Positions 11,092 through 22,588 are shown, numbered from the stretch's first letter. The stretch is 64,000 nt of DNA from Carnegiea gigantea (GCA_029747015.1 JAKOGI010002168.1:62001-126000); one strand, 5' to 3'. Translations and numbers: made by a program. Notes: generated from the sequence alone by a model not told the origin.

Positions 11092-11920
11092 CTATAGGGT
11101 AGCTGATGATCCTGTAATACTTGCAGTATTTGGGATCATTGATTCTTTCAACTCTTCAGGATGCTTTGATTGTGGATGTTCTATAAATCCTTCCTCAAGA
11201 AATTTGTCAAGAATTTTTGATGCATTAGACTCGGAATAAGGATACTCATTCTTTTCAGAATCTATGAGCACAGAGTTTCTATTTCTTGGCGATGCCACTA
11301 ATTCATCATCATTTAGCTGTGTCTTCCATAGTAGGTAATTGTAAGCTCTATATCACGAGCTCATATTACTAATTCTTGGAATGTCTTAGGCTTATTCACT
11401 TGCGAAGCATACAATATATCCTAATCCATCCCTTGAACGCACATTTCAACAGCAGCGGTTTTGGACAAGTGATGTTTACACTTCAGAGAGAGAGAGCACG
11501 CCAATGATTAATGTAATCAATAACCAGCTTATAATTTTGTTGCCTAGTGTTAATCAATTCTGCTATGCTGACTACACAGTGTATGTTATAAAAGTAATCC
11601 AAGAACTTACTTTCCATTTGTCTCCATCTATCAACGGATCCCACAACAAGGTTTGTGTACCAATCGAATGCAATACCTTTAAGAGATTGCATGAATTATT
11701 TCACCAAGAGTTCACCTTCTTTGCCAACATTGTTATAAGTCTCGATGAAGTGCACAACATGCTGCTTGGGGTTCCCCTTGCCATCAAATTGTTGGAATTT
11801 AGGTGGTTGATAGCCATTATGTATACGAAGTACATTGATCGTCTTTGTATAAGGTTTCTTATACAAGTGAGTTTTATAAGAATCTCTTCTCAGATGGGCC
11901 TTTACCACATCAACTACCAA
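11092..11920 (-). pseudogene. Gag remnant of the minus-strand LTR element (Tat-like gypsy)
   Basis: Read right to left, frames at 11696-11920, 11483-11692 and 11092-11298 are successive pieces of one Ty3/gypsy Gag: a PPKFQQFDGKGNPKQHV segment, then AFDWYTNLVVGSVDRW (the capsid core), then the acidic YPYSESNASKILDKFLEEG segment. Stops separate the pieces and the N-terminal part upstream (about 12000-12950) is scrambled by a MITE. The pieces align with the better preserved copy at 33100-33900. Gag forms the virus-like particle of the element; this copy cannot. Confidence 0.75.
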
Positions 11921-12040
11921 GTTTTGAATTTACTTAACTGACATTGAGCTTAAGGTCGAATCATTCATTGGTTTGTGTTCATCATCAGACTCTTTGCTAT
12001 GATTGGATTCTTTGTCAGAATCTTCACCATATGAGCCTTT

Positions 12041-12345
12041 GGGTCTGTTCTATTTTGCGATAAGATACTGTTGTAAACTGTAAGAAACTGTAAGGAGCTG
12101 TAAGAAGTTGTAAAAAGATGTAATAAGTTGTAAGAAAATGTAAGGAGCTGTAAGAAGATGTAAGGAACTGTAAGAAAATGTAAGGAGTTGTTGAGTGTTG
12201 TAGAAAATCTATATGGGATATAAGAAGATGTAAGGAGATGTAAGAATTATGTTAAGGATGTAAGTAGTTATAAGGAGATGTAAGAAGCTGTAAAGAGATA
12301 TAAGCTCTTAACTAAATCCTTAAAAATACGAAATAGAACAGAGCC
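12041..12345. mobile_element. Harbinger-like MITE with a 10-bp tandem array, 305 bp
   Basis: The left end GGGTCTGTTCTATTTTGCG and the complement of the right end (GGCTCTGTTCTATTTCGTA) are good inverted repeats. The flanking triplets are TTT/TTT (12038-12040, 12346-12348), a variant of the usual TWA. Most of the interior is a tandem array of about twenty 10-bp units of the form GTAAGRARNT. It is inserted upstream of gag in the minus-strand LTR element, so it is one of the youngest layers of that nest. Confidence 0.65.
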
Positions 12346-12996
12346 TTTATTAGATACTTTAGATAAGCACTCCCCAACTTCTTTGTCGAATTAACAATTT
12401 GCTTGTTTTGACACTTGATTTGAACATCCTTTTTGTGCTTTCCTTTAAAAGCCTATCCAGCGTGACCTTCATACCTGCTAGTTGTTCCTCCAAGTTGGCA
12501 GTCCCTATCACCATGATTGGCATGACAATGGTGTCAGAGGATTCGACTTTAGCTTGTGAAAAAAGTGAATCCCTTTGAGATGCCGATGGAGAATCACCAC
12601 TACTGTAATTATCATCCTCTCATTGAAAGGCTGATAGACAAGATTGGTGTAGGCTTGGAATTCATCCACTCCATGGGTTCATCAGTAGACAAATTGGAGT
12701 CAAAATTTTGATTTTTTACATGACTGAAAAGCTGGAGTAACGACTTGTTGCTTTAGGATGATAGAGGCAACAGCTTTGGTCATGCTCCTCATTAATCTAG
12801 TGTTTCAATTGCTAGATGCAATACTTGCATTTGTGGATTCTTCAGATACAAATTCAAAAGTCTTCCTTTTTGAAGGTTGGGGGATGACATTCTTGGGAGC
12901 CAAGTCTTCTTCAAAGGAGTATAAGACTTTTTTTTTTTTTTTTTTTTTGAGAAAGAGATGAGAGGCAAGGATGGTCCCACAAAGTGTGCCAAAATT

Positions 12997-13520
12997 TATA
13001 AACACAAATACTAAATCTAAAATAAATAAAGACAATAAATATGAAATAGTTTGATTTTATTTTGATTTCAGAAGATATGGATATAATCTCCGTGTATTTG
13101 TTACAAGTACACAAACAAAAGTCTTCTTATTTGATCTCCAATTTGTATTTTAAAGAGGACCGATTGGCATGAATCTCAATTAAGTTGATTGATTTGGTTT
13201 ATTTAAATAAACCTGAATAAATTTGATCTAGAGAGAGAGCCTAACAGACTCAATTTCAATCAATAAGAGTTTGATTCCTTTGAAGAATAACGACACGAGT
13301 TTGATTGTGCTTGTTGTCCTCCTCTAGAAAAATTAGACCGTTGGCTGATCCATTAACTTGACAGCCATGTTGATTTTGACTTAAAAGTTATTTGGGTCTT
13401 GACTTGGTATTCGGTTCAACCTAATTTAATTAAATCAATTAAATTAATTAAATGGGCTACTCCAAAATTTTATATTTATTTTATAACATGACACTTATTA
13501 TCAAATTTTTTGAGCCTACA
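12997..13520 (-). repeat. 5' LTR of the minus-strand element
   Basis: The 524-bp partner of 7657-8163. On the minus strand it begins TGTAGGCTCAAAAAATTTG at 13520 and ends at 12997. It is followed by a segment related to GGCACACTTTGTGGGACC (about 12973-12994), the presumed primer binding site, also present after the LTR at 32302 as GACACGCTCGGTGGGAC. I cannot assign the priming tRNA. Confidence 0.8.
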
Positions 13521-13861
13521 ATTGAATCCAGTTCTGATTCTAAAATTTCAGGACCCAATACTGGACTGGTTATAACTGGATCCTAAAATTTGGAACCAAT
13601 CCCGGAATCAGTCTAACTGGGCTCAGGTTCAGGTTCGGGTCTGTACCCACCGAGTCCAAACCAGTTCGAGGTCTGAAATAGGGTACCTGATTTTTTGGTT
13701 CACCCCTAGTTTAAATAATATAAGGAAACACCATTTAATATTATGTTTTCTATTATTTTCGAAGAGAGATGAAGTTTTATTATTAATGGTAATAAAAAAT
13801 AGACTTTATTTTGAGACTTCTATAAAAAGAAAAACGACAAAATTATGGGACAGAGGGAGTA

Positions 13862-14165
13862 TTAACTTCCACACAAATAATACTGAATTGGTTGTCATCA
13901 GAATCAAAACAGCTTGTCAAGTCTTCACAACATTGAAATTTTGGGCCACAAGATTTATAAGGACTTTTTTATGCAAACTTTAATGTCACCTTTTATTTCA
14001 GGTTGATCAATGCATGATTCCGTCGTCGAGGCATATCCTCCACTTAACAACATCATAGCTTCTTGTTCTGCAATCACTTCTCTAATAAACATTGCTTGTG
14101 CTTGATGTCCTTGCAAATACTATTACAAACATTGTAAATACAAAAAACTCACATTTATTTCTCAT
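13862..14165. other. Non-coding spacer
   Basis: Sequence to the right of the Stowaway MITE. No gene or element end was recognised. Confidence 0.5.
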
Positions 14166-14170
14166 AGACA

Positions 14171-14204
14171 CATCTATCTATCTATCTATCTATCTATCTA
14201 ACTA
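14171..14204. repeat. (TATC)n microsatellite
   Basis: About eight TATC units, followed by a 38-bp-spaced duplication of the CTAACTATACTTAAAATTAA segment. The TC-start and the CTATACTTAAAATTA style resemble some plant Helitron 5' ends. Confidence 0.8.
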
Positions 14205-14494
14205 ACTATACTTAAAATTAAATACTTTATCTATCTAACTATACTTAAAATTAAGTAATCACATACTATTTAGACACTTTGCAATTACTCATTGGATCTA
14301 AGTATTGCTTTCTTTGCTCTTTTTTAAAATATTAGCTAAGATATCAATTGAGATGTATTAGCAAGAGTAATTAGATCAAATTAATGTAGGCATTCAACTG
14401 TAGATTTAATTTTATATTGAGGAAGTTATTAAAATTACTAGTCCACTTCTATGTTTCATGTTTTCTCTTTCTCTCTCTTTTTTCCCCTTATAAG

Positions 14495-14810
14495 AATTGG
14501 TATCTTTTTAGAACCTATACAAATTTTATATTCGTAATCTTAATCTTATAAAATAGAAATGGTAAAATCATGGGCCAAGAATATTACGAATATCATTTTA
14601 AAAAATTAGGATTCAAATAAATTATTTTATTATAGTTTGATAATCTAAGTTTTACTCTTAATATTAGTATCCAAGAATGTGTAAAATAACTATTAAGTAC
14701 TCTTTGATTCTCCTTAGCGTTTTGACAATATTGATTAATGATATTTTAATTTTTTTGATCAAACTTTTGTACCTGATCAATATTTGTAACCGCGGCTTCT
14801 TCTATTAACC
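14495..14810. repeat. Diverged direct duplication, copy 1
   Basis: Aligns in the same orientation with about 15175-15530: both run through TTGGTATC/TTAGTATC, a AATCTTATAAAA stretch, ATGATAAAATCATGGG-like sequence, ACTCTTAATATTA, and a TTTTGACRATATTGATT block followed by ATCAAACTTTTGT. No coding frame. It may be two copies of one unknown element. Confidence 0.65.
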
Positions 14811-15174
14811 TGTTTTACGCGGGTTACTTCCATTATGTTGATTTTTATAAATCTTAATTACTTTTTTTCCCTGTATAAAAAGAAAGACAATGAAGATATG
14901 CTCTAAGAGTAATAAGGCAAGTCGGTGATGACATCTAGAAATTATTTTTCATAATTTATGGAAGAAGATTCTTTTCATTAGATGTTTCAATTTTAATATT
15001 TATACTTTTATTGTTTTTCCAAAGGATTTTATAAACTTTTATTATGTTTTGAGTATTGGCTAATTTATCGATTTAGGACTCTTATTGTGGGAATAAAAAA
15101 TGACTAGATGGTTGTTGAAGTATTGAAAAAGTTATTAAAACGACAGCTTCAGTTTTGTTTTATTATTTTTTTTA

Positions 15175-15530
15175 TAAGACTTAGTATCTTCTTAGAACCT
15201 TGCAAAAGTCCCATATTTATAATCTTAATATTATAAAAATAAAAATGATAAAATCATGGGTGAAGAGAATATAAATACTATTTTGAAAAATAGGATTGAA
15301 AACATTTATTTTATTATGGGTCATAATACATGTTTACAAATATTGTAGTTCGCCAAAGAAAAGGTTCTAGTTTTAGTTATACTCTTAATATTAATGAAGA
15401 TGTGCAAAATGACTATTAACTCTTTAATTCTCTTTAACATTTTGACGATATTAATTGATGATATTTTACTTTTTTTTAATCAAACTTTTGTGACTAATGG
15501 ACGTTTGTAATTGATGCTTCATCTTTTAAC
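15175..15530. repeat. Diverged direct duplication, copy 2
   Basis: Partner of 14495-14810, with an extra stretch of about 50 bp (near 15320-15370) absent from copy 1. Confidence 0.65.
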
Positions 15531-15945
15531 TTATTATGCATGGATTAATTTTTGTAAAAAACTTTTGTAACGAATGGATTTTTTAATTTTTTAATCAATG
15601 ATTTGGCTTTGTTTAATAGGCAACAACATGGGCAAATGTCATATAGTAAATATATAGTAATTCAAGAATAATTAGAATGGATGTATGTAGTATTTAAAGA
15701 TTTAGTCCAAATCAATGGGATTGGTAACTTTACAATTAAACCAAAACTAGATTCATTAAATATTTTAAATAATTAGCTACACATAAGCACAATTAAGATT
15801 ACATTTTTTTTTTTGTGAATTGCAATGAATAGCAGCATGGTTTTAACTTTATATAATTCAATTATTAACTTAAATTGAAATAAGGCTTCTAGACTATATT
15901 TATTAAAATATTAATTTATTTTAGAAGATAAGGACTAGAGTTTTG

Positions 15946-16046
<101 letters not shown>

Positions 16047-16599
16047 TTTACCACGTAGAGATTTATCAAAATATAAACCTATACCAATTCATGCGATGTA
16101 TGGATTTAATACTAATATACATTTAATACATTTAATATCAAATTAAATAAAACAAACAAAAAGACAAATTAAAATAATTCATGAAAATTGAAATTATATA
16201 AATTAAGAATCAAACAAAATAAAATTTATCAGCCTTCAGTTTCTTGTAATATGCAATCATTACTCGGTGGGTCTTGATTCTGTCATCCCCAATTACTCAT
16301 CTAGTTCTTTGAATCACCCCCCCCCCCAAATTATGAATCTAGTTTTACAATTTTTTTTTTTTTTTTTTTTTGGGCTTTTAGTTAAATGTGAAGATCATTG
16401 TCATACTACAAAAGAAAAGTGAAAACGCAACTGGGACTCGTACGACATGGCCTCATTTTTCTCTTTATTTATTAGACTACTTACCTTGTTTCTAGTCGGT
16501 AGATCCAGTGTATTTTATTTTATTTTATTTTATTTGGATAGAAAACAGCGTAATTTAATACTGAAAAGGATGACACAAAGATCGTTTAGAGATAATTTA

Positions 16600-16958
16600 G
16601 GCCCTATTTGACAAACAGATGTTAGCTGTTAGCTGTTTGTATTAGCTATTTGTATTAGTTGTTAGCTATTAGTTGTTTGAATCAGCTGTTTGTATTAGCT
16701 ATTTGAATTAGGTATTTGTAGAAAAATTGTTTGATGAATTTAACTATTTTTAAAAAAATTATGAGACAAAAAACTAATTCTCCAAAAAACTCTTCTAAAA
16801 AGCTAATCAAATTAGCTTTTTGGACTTAAAAATTCTTCCAAAAAGTTATTTTATCAAACACTTAGATTAGCTTTTTGGCTAAGTCAAACAGCTAATTTTG
16901 ATCTAAAAAGTTCTTTTTAACCAAAAAACTTTCCAAAAAGTTATTTACCAAACACCCC
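16600..16958. mobile_element. Harbinger-type MITE, 359 bp
   Basis: Flanked by TTA at 16597-16599 and 16959-16961. The left end GGCCCTATTTGACAAACAG and the complement of the right end (GGGGTGTTTGGTAAATAAC) are inverted repeats. The interior left half carries repeated TTAGCTGTTTGTA units and the right half AAAAAGCTAA and AAAAAGTT units that are roughly complementary, so a long hairpin is possible. No coding capacity. Confidence 0.8.
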
Positions 16959-16984
16959 TTAAGACGTGATCTGGGACATTCTCA

Positions 16985-18240
16985 ATCCACTCTCTATAGG
17001 TAGAAAAATAGGATTGAAGGTGTGCAAGAGCATGAGCGACCCTATTCACCGCTCACTTGACAGGGGGAACAACAAAAATCAAAGCAAGTACTTACGTTCC
17101 AAATATTATTTAAAATAAAATCTAGTGACATACCTGGTTTGAAGTTCAACTACAACTTTGAGCTGACACTGGATGATTCCCTTCAACCAAGACTTGCTTG
17201 CATCCATGGGCTAGTGCTTGCTGAAGCGCAAAGAGGCAGACATTCACCTCTTCAAAGTCACTCCCCGATAAGCCAGGGCTTTGCTTGACCACAATGAGGG
17301 CTACTATTCCCGAACTAGCATGGCCAACCACAACCCAACCTTTGCCCCACGAACCAAGCTTGCCGCCATCAAACTTGACCTTGATAAGACCAGGGCCAGG
17401 CACCTTCCAAAGCTAAATTTGAGCTCTCCCAAACCAAAGTGAGTTGGTTCGTAGCCTCTCGGAACTCCTTGAGGACCTTTAGGGAAAGGGGAAGCATCTT
17501 TGAAAGAGATAGTCATTCCTAGGGTTCCAACATGCCCACATGGTTACAGTAAAGTCACCAAAGCGGGTCTTTGTTGTGAAACTCATCACTAGCATCAGCC
17601 ACAGATTTGAATCTTCGATCATGAACAAAACCGCAAAACAAAAGACATCCCATATGGATACAGCAAGAGGACGTACACTCAAAGATTGCATCCTGGAGAC
17701 TTTCACAAATATCCATATTGCTTCTCGTCCATGAATTTTATTTGCCAAAGCTGCCTTGGATGGAAGGGCATTAGACGCTGCACGCAAAGCGAACATTTTC
17801 ATTCTAGGTGCGATGTCTGCATTCATAAGCCCGACCCGAATGTATGTATAGAACGACCACTCGTAGTCGAGTTCTCAAGGGCCTGGACATGCTGAATCAC
17901 AGGCTAGGTAGACTTTACCAAAACAAAAAATATTGTGAAGGAATAATGCAAAGTAAGTTGATCACGGCGCCAGGTGCTACGAAGGGGGATGCCCAAAATT
18001 GCTTCAACATTGACTTTGAGAAACAACGATTCAGTAAACTCCACAATCCACTCCCCTCGTTGAAAATCAATGAGATCAGCAACTCTCAAAAGATTAGCTT
18101 TGGGCTTCAAGGAAGTGATGACTTTAAAGGAAACAGACCCAGGGAGCCACTTTGAACGCCAAATATTAACGGACCAACCATCCCTAAGTCCTAACGAGCC
18201 AATGCGACCCTTTGCTAATCACCCAGATCTTGTGTGTTAC
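16985..18240 (-). pseudogene. 3' part of a LINE (L1-type) ORF2: zf-RVT and RNase H domains
   Basis: Reading minus from 18240: a GWSVNIWRSKWLPGS segment, DLIDFQRGEWIVEF (17904-18110), a zinc-binding reverse-transcriptase-associated region with MKMFALRAASNALP (17479-17826) and FGDFTVTMWACWNPRN, then an RNase H-like domain LIKVKFDGGKLGSWGKGW (17146-17403), and a final NRVAHALAHLQ piece near 17020. This order is the C-terminal half of plant L1-type ORF2, which copies its RNA by target-primed reverse transcription. The endonuclease and reverse transcriptase domains are missing. Several frameshifts and stops separate the parts. The 5'-truncated state is typical of LINE insertions. Confidence 0.8.
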
Positions 18241-18558
18241 ATTGGTCTTATATGGAGTATTTCATATCAAAAAAAGGAAGAAAAACAAAAAAAGGGAAAA
18301 AAAAGAAAATATAACGATGTGCACAAGTCAGTAACACTTCTTTTTTTGGCTGTTGTCATCTCTCATGTAAGATAGATATAATCTACAATGCGCATATGCT
18401 AAATACAAGTTAATAGTCTCATAAAGGGAAATAAATGTAATAGATAGGAACTGCGTACTAGAAATAAGTTGATTAGTCTAACGAGGAAGAGTATGAGACC
18501 ATCTTGCATGGGATTCTAGCCATATTTTCATGCTTTTGTAGTTTGACGAATCATCTTC

Positions 18559-18600
<42 letters not shown>

Positions 18601-18790
18601 GCACACATATAAATTGATTGAGTTAAATGGGTTGATAGTGTTTGGACAAGTGTCAAGTTCCTATTGATTCTTTATGATTATTTTTAATTTATTCAATTAA
18701 TTTAGTTATCATCGATTTTACTACTCACATTCAAGTATCAATATTCAATGATTGTTTCTTTATTTAATTATTTTAACATGTACGAATTTA
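18241..18790. other. Non-coding spacer with (TA)n(CA)n
   Basis: Contains a (TA)n(CA)n compound microsatellite at about 18558-18608. Nothing else was recognised. Confidence 0.6.
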
Positions 18791-18797
18791 AAATAAA

Positions 18798-19400
18798 AGA
18801 AGATTATAAATGCAAAATTTAATTTTAATTATGATCATGGATACACCTATAATTTATTCAAATTTGAAGGGACATCCCCCACCCACTAGGCCAAATGACA
18901 TTGAACATATACCAGAAATAAAAAAATATGTTTTCCTTCCTAAAATGAAGTATAAAGAGCCATAAGAACAAAATTTATATTTGATTTTTTTCTACTAAAA
19001 AAAGAGGCAAAAAATGTGAATAGATTAGTGTCAAATGGTATACGTATTTAATGATCGTATATATACCTTTGAATAGATTAGTGTCAAACGGTACATATAT
19101 TTAATGATCATATTTAAAAGAAGATTATAAATGTAAAACATAATTTTAATTATGATCATGGATACACCTATAATTTATCCAAATTTGAAGAGACATCCCA
19201 CCCCTTAGGCCGAATGACATTGAACATATGCCAGGGAAAAAAAAAATGTTTTCCTTCCTAATTTGAAGTGTAAAGAGCCATAAGAACATTGGATTTTTTT
19301 ACTAAAAACAGAGGCAAAAAATGTGGATAGACTATTGTCAAACAGTAAACATATTTAATGATTGTATATGTAACTTTGAAGTATGTAAATACATTTATCA
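18798..19400. repeat. Tandem duplication, period 321 bp
   Basis: Copy 1 starts at 18798 and copy 2 at 19119, each with AGAAGATTATAAATG followed by matching blocks (ATGATCATGGATACACCTAT, AAAGAGCCATAAGAACA, GAGGCAAAAAATGTG). Copy 2 is slightly shorter through small deletions. Copy 1 also contains an internal duplication of about 55 bp around GAATAGATTAGTGTCAAA. No coding frame. Confidence 0.8.
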
Positions 19401-20039
19401 TACATGATTTGATGTTCCTTGTATCTTCTATTTTTCTTGTTCAGTAAAAGAAACTTTAAAATAATGATGTTTATTTTACAAATATCATTGGACACTTATA
19501 TTTGGCTGTGAGATTTATTTTACAAATATATCCATAAGGATTGCTTACTAGAGTGTAACATTTAGGATTCAGATCCAAACTTTTGATACCTTCAAAATCA
19601 CCTATATCTTTTTAACAACTAAGTATAAATTGATACATTATTAAACACATTAAATTACATGCAATCCTTAGACGACAAAACCTTCGATTTTGAATTCTTT
19701 ATTATATGATAAATATGCATTTACATGCCTCAAAGTTATATATATATATATAATTATCATATATATACATTGTTGGGTACTAACCTCTTCAACCTTTTTT
19801 TTCCCTTTTTTTGTTTTTTTCCTAAAATCATCCAATATAAGAATTGTTCTTTTATCATGCTAAGAACAATGTCGAACTCAAAACATAGTTGGTAATTCAA
19901 ACCAGATGTCAATAATAAAATATTTTATATAGATATTTTCCAGTGCCAATCAATTAAACATATTAGTGCTTCTAATTAGAATTAATGATAGGACCACAAA
20001 CTTTTCAAATAAAAATGATATAATTATAAAGTTTCAATA

Positions 20040-20071
20040 CATGCCTCTGCGAAGCACGGAATATACACTAG
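20040..20071 (+). mobile_element. Helitron-like 3' end
   Basis: The sequence CTGCGAAGCACGGAATATACA followed by CTAG and then T matches the plant Helitron 3' end: a GC-rich hairpin just before a CTRR terminus, inserted ahead of a T. The hairpin is imperfect here. The 5' end is not certain; the (TATC)n region at 14171 is a candidate. No RepHel coding sequence was seen, so it would be non-autonomous. Confidence 0.5.
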
Positions 20072-21130
20072 TTTTCTTAAAAATAAAAAAATATAAATGA
20101 TGATATAATAATTTGATTGAGTACTTGCGGGTGGGAGATCAAGATGAATTAATTATTGCATGCTACTAGAAACTGACGGTAGATAAATTTTACTTTATTT
20201 GATTCTTAATATTGTGTATTATTTCAATTTCACGCATTATTTTTCATTTATTCATTTTTTACTAATTTTATTTAGTTTTTTTTTTGTGTGTATATGTATA
20301 TACATGTCTCTGACTAATGAATATGAAATAGTGTTAATGTTTTAAACAATATCGAGGCGAAGCAATATTACCAGGGAAGTGTTTGCAGAATAAGAAGATA
20401 TGATGTTGTTAAAATAAGGTAGCTGAAGACTGCAACCGAATGGAAGAACCTTAAGTCTAATATTTGAATAAAGAATAAATCAAGGATGGGGCAATAGGAT
20501 GCATGCCAATCAGGTACCATTGATCACTATTCACTATTCTTATTTATATTTTTCATCAAAGGCATAACTTATATAGAACAAACTATTTTTTTCTTATATA
20601 TGTAGGATTCTAGAAGATAAGACATTGAGCAGTTAGAAGAGTATGAAATGCTGTTGGTGCACAATTTTCATGGTTTCTATTGACCTATTAACTTAAATGA
20701 AATTTGTAAAATCAAAACACACTTAACTAATATACTATCTAAATCCGAAATATGCATAATTTATATTTACCCAAAATCAAAGTGCACCTAACCTATGTCT
20801 TATTTACGCACCCAAGTGTACATGTCACAGTGAAAGAGGTTCCTTCCGGGACTGATCAAACAAAGTTGCTAAAAACACCATTATTCTCTTCCTACTCTCA
20901 TCCTCCTTCTGAGGATAGGCGGAAGTCTTCTACTTCGGTAGTCAAAGAAGCTACTAGACTAAACTAAAGTGATAAAGCTACTAAAGGAGATTAACCAAAA
21001 GCTAGAGACAACTTAAGACTAGCATACAAAGCTACTAAATTAACGATGGATATGTGAATAAATAGTACACAAATACATCGGAGCTGTGATGTCAATACAA
21101 GAACAAGAAGCACCAACTATATCACAACAA
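20072..21130. other. Non-coding spacer
   Basis: AT-rich sequence with no recognisable gene. The open frame at 20752-20967 (71 codons) has no family resemblance. Confidence 0.5.
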
Positions 21131-21135
21131 TGCAA

Positions 21136-21475
21136 CAGCGGTGGTGGTGGTGGTGTTGTTAGTATTAGTAATAGTAGTAGTAATAGTAATAATTGAAAGT
21201 GAGTTGAAGTTGGTTGAGATAAATCGGGTGAAAATAGTTGAGAATGGTATAAGTGGATTGAAGTAGATTGAAGTGAATACTTTTTTTGTTGAAGTGGGTT
21301 GAAATTGATTGAAACGGGTTGAGTTTTTTAATATGATGGGCAGAAGTTAGTTAAAATAGTGGGAAGTGGGTTGAAGTGAGTATTTTTTTAATTGAAGTTG
21401 GTGAATTGAATTGAAATAGATTAAAATTGGTTGAGATTTGATAAATTAGAATTTACCGACGAAAAGAACAAGGCC
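21136..21475. mobile_element. Harbinger-type MITE, right end clear, left end lost
   Basis: The complement of the right end, GGCCTTGTTCTTTTCGTCGG followed by TAAATTCT, matches the termini of the MITE at 6112-6352. The interior has the same degenerate GATTGAAGTGGGTTGA units. The left side runs into a GGT/AGT trinucleotide repeat (21136-21194) with no terminal repeat, so it is truncated or that repeat expanded into it. Confidence 0.55.
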
Positions 21476-21728
21476 TTGTGGGTTGTTGATGTTGCCCACG
21501 TAAGTGATAAACTGATACTACAGTCCACACATCAAAAGTTCGCTTAGAACTTAAGCCCCGCCACCCCTCCCCTCCAAAAAAAAAGCCAACTTCTCCTGGT
21601 AATGAGAAAATTTTGAGCAATATCTGTTGTTGTCATATTGCAGCGAGTATCCTAATTTGCTATCAATTTGGTCACGCAAAGAACATTATATTATTCAACT
21701 TGAAAGATCAAAAAAGAGGGCTGCCCAG

Positions 21729-22333
21729 TAGAGGTGTCCAAAAAAATCTGAAATCGAAAATCAAGTCTAAAAATTGAAAAATCGAATCGAAAAATTGGTT
21801 AATCGAACAAATTTTTCAAAAAATCAGTTCGGTTAACCGAACCGAAAAAATTTTTGGTTTTCAGTTTAGTTACGATTTGGACAATTTGAAAATTCGGTTA
21901 ATTGCCAGTTAACCAGGTCGAAAATAATTTTTTTGAAAAAAATTATACATAAAAAATAAAAAATTTAGATAAGAAAGTGCACTTTTTATTATTTATAAAT
22001 AATAACCAAAGTTTAACTTTTTAAAAAAAAATTTAAACATAAAAAATGGAAAATTTAAATAAGAAAGTATGTGGTTTTTATTATTTGTGAGCAGTTAATC
22101 GGTAACCGAACTAAAAAACCGGTTAATCGATTTTTTCGGTTGGGTTACGGTTTAGGTTTTGAACAAATCGAAATTTTCGATTAAACGAAAAATGTTAATC
22201 AAAATTTTCGGTTAAATGAAAAATGTTAATCGAAATTTTCAATTCTGTTATAGTTTAGAATTTTTTAACCAAAAAATCAATTAATTAATTTTTAATTAAT
22301 CAAAACTCCGATTAACTGACTTTACCGACCTTA
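21729..22333. mobile_element. Probable hAT-type MITE with CGGTTAACCGAACCG motifs
   Basis: Both flanks are crowded with CGGTTAA and AACCGAA motifs in opposite orientations, a composition familiar from plant non-autonomous hAT elements beginning TAG.GGTGT. The candidate ends TAGAGGTGTCC and, complemented, TAAGGTCGGT are weak repeats, and no 8-bp duplication is visible. The centre contains a roughly 90-bp direct duplication (about 21935 and 22025). Confidence 0.45.
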
Positions 22334-22541
22334 TGAGTGTAAAGTGGCGCTGAAAAGGGGGTTCCTTTTCAACACCTCAAATCAAAAGGAAAAGCGAGGT
22401 GGCAAATTGGACGAAAAAAGACTCTTTCCTTCATTGCTGATAGAATTTCGTAGCTGAGACGCGGTGATCCATCTTCACAAAATCTGTGGGCATTGCACTG
22501 CCAAGTGCGAACGCCCACAGCTGGAGCGTTAGGGGCCGAAA

Positions 22542-22542
<1 letters not shown>

Positions 22543-22587
<45 letters not shown>

Positions 22588-22588
22588 T
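22543..22588. repeat. (GA)n microsatellite
   Basis: Nearly pure GA repeats directly upstream of the first exon of the agmatine deiminase relic, where it would have been in the 5' leader. Overlapping frames rich in Arg-Glu (plus) and Ser-Leu (minus) come from it. Confidence 0.9.

Larger units (their letters stand above)
7657..13520 (-). mobile_element. Minus-strand LTR element with gag but no visible pol (LARD-like)
   Basis: Two related LTRs in the same orientation (7657-8163 and 12997-13520) bound the element. Flanking 5-mers are ATTGG (7652-7656) and ATTGA (13521-13525), one mismatch apart, as expected for an old target duplication. Read on the minus strand, it starts at 13520 with TGTAGGCTC, passes a primer-site-like segment at about 12973-12996, has a decayed gag (to about 11092), then tandem-repeat sequence and a hAT-like insertion, and ends at 7657. 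No protease, reverse transcriptase or integrase is visible in the nearly 3 kb after gag, so it was probably mobilised in trans. The LTRs and gag are related to those of the plus-strand element at 31630. Confidence 0.75.
6966..13708. mobile_element. hAT-like element split by an LTR element
   Basis: The ends TAGGGGTGAGAGG (6966) and, complemented, TAGGGGTGAACCAAAAAATC (13708) share TAGGGGTGA. They are flanked by ATTTAGAT (6958-6965) and GTTTAAAT (13709-13716), an 8-bp duplication matching at 6 of 8 positions. Subterminal parts on both sides carry complementary GGTCC, CCAGTATTGG and ACTGGTT motifs. The own sequence is 6966-7656 plus 13526-13708, roughly 870 bp, with no transposase seen. It sits inside the Stowaway MITE and is itself split at ATTGG/ATTGA. 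Confidence 0.7.
6931..13859. mobile_element. Stowaway-type MITE, split by a 6.7 kb nest
   Basis: The outer ends are CTCCCTTCGTCTTATAATTT at 6931 and, complemented, CTCCCTCTGTCCCATAATTT at 13859. They are flanked by TA on both sides (6929-6930 and 13860-13861), the Tc1/mariner-type Stowaway arrangement. Only about 35 bp (left) and 140 bp (right) belong to the MITE; everything between is the inserted hAT-like element and its own insertions. A reconstructed size near 180-200 bp is normal for Stowaway. This is the oldest layer of the nest. Confidence 0.75.

Noticed and set aside
12069..12305. Regular short repeats resembling a CRISPR array
   Set aside because: The units are 10 bp and contiguous with no spacers, they lie between MITE ends, and this is plant DNA.
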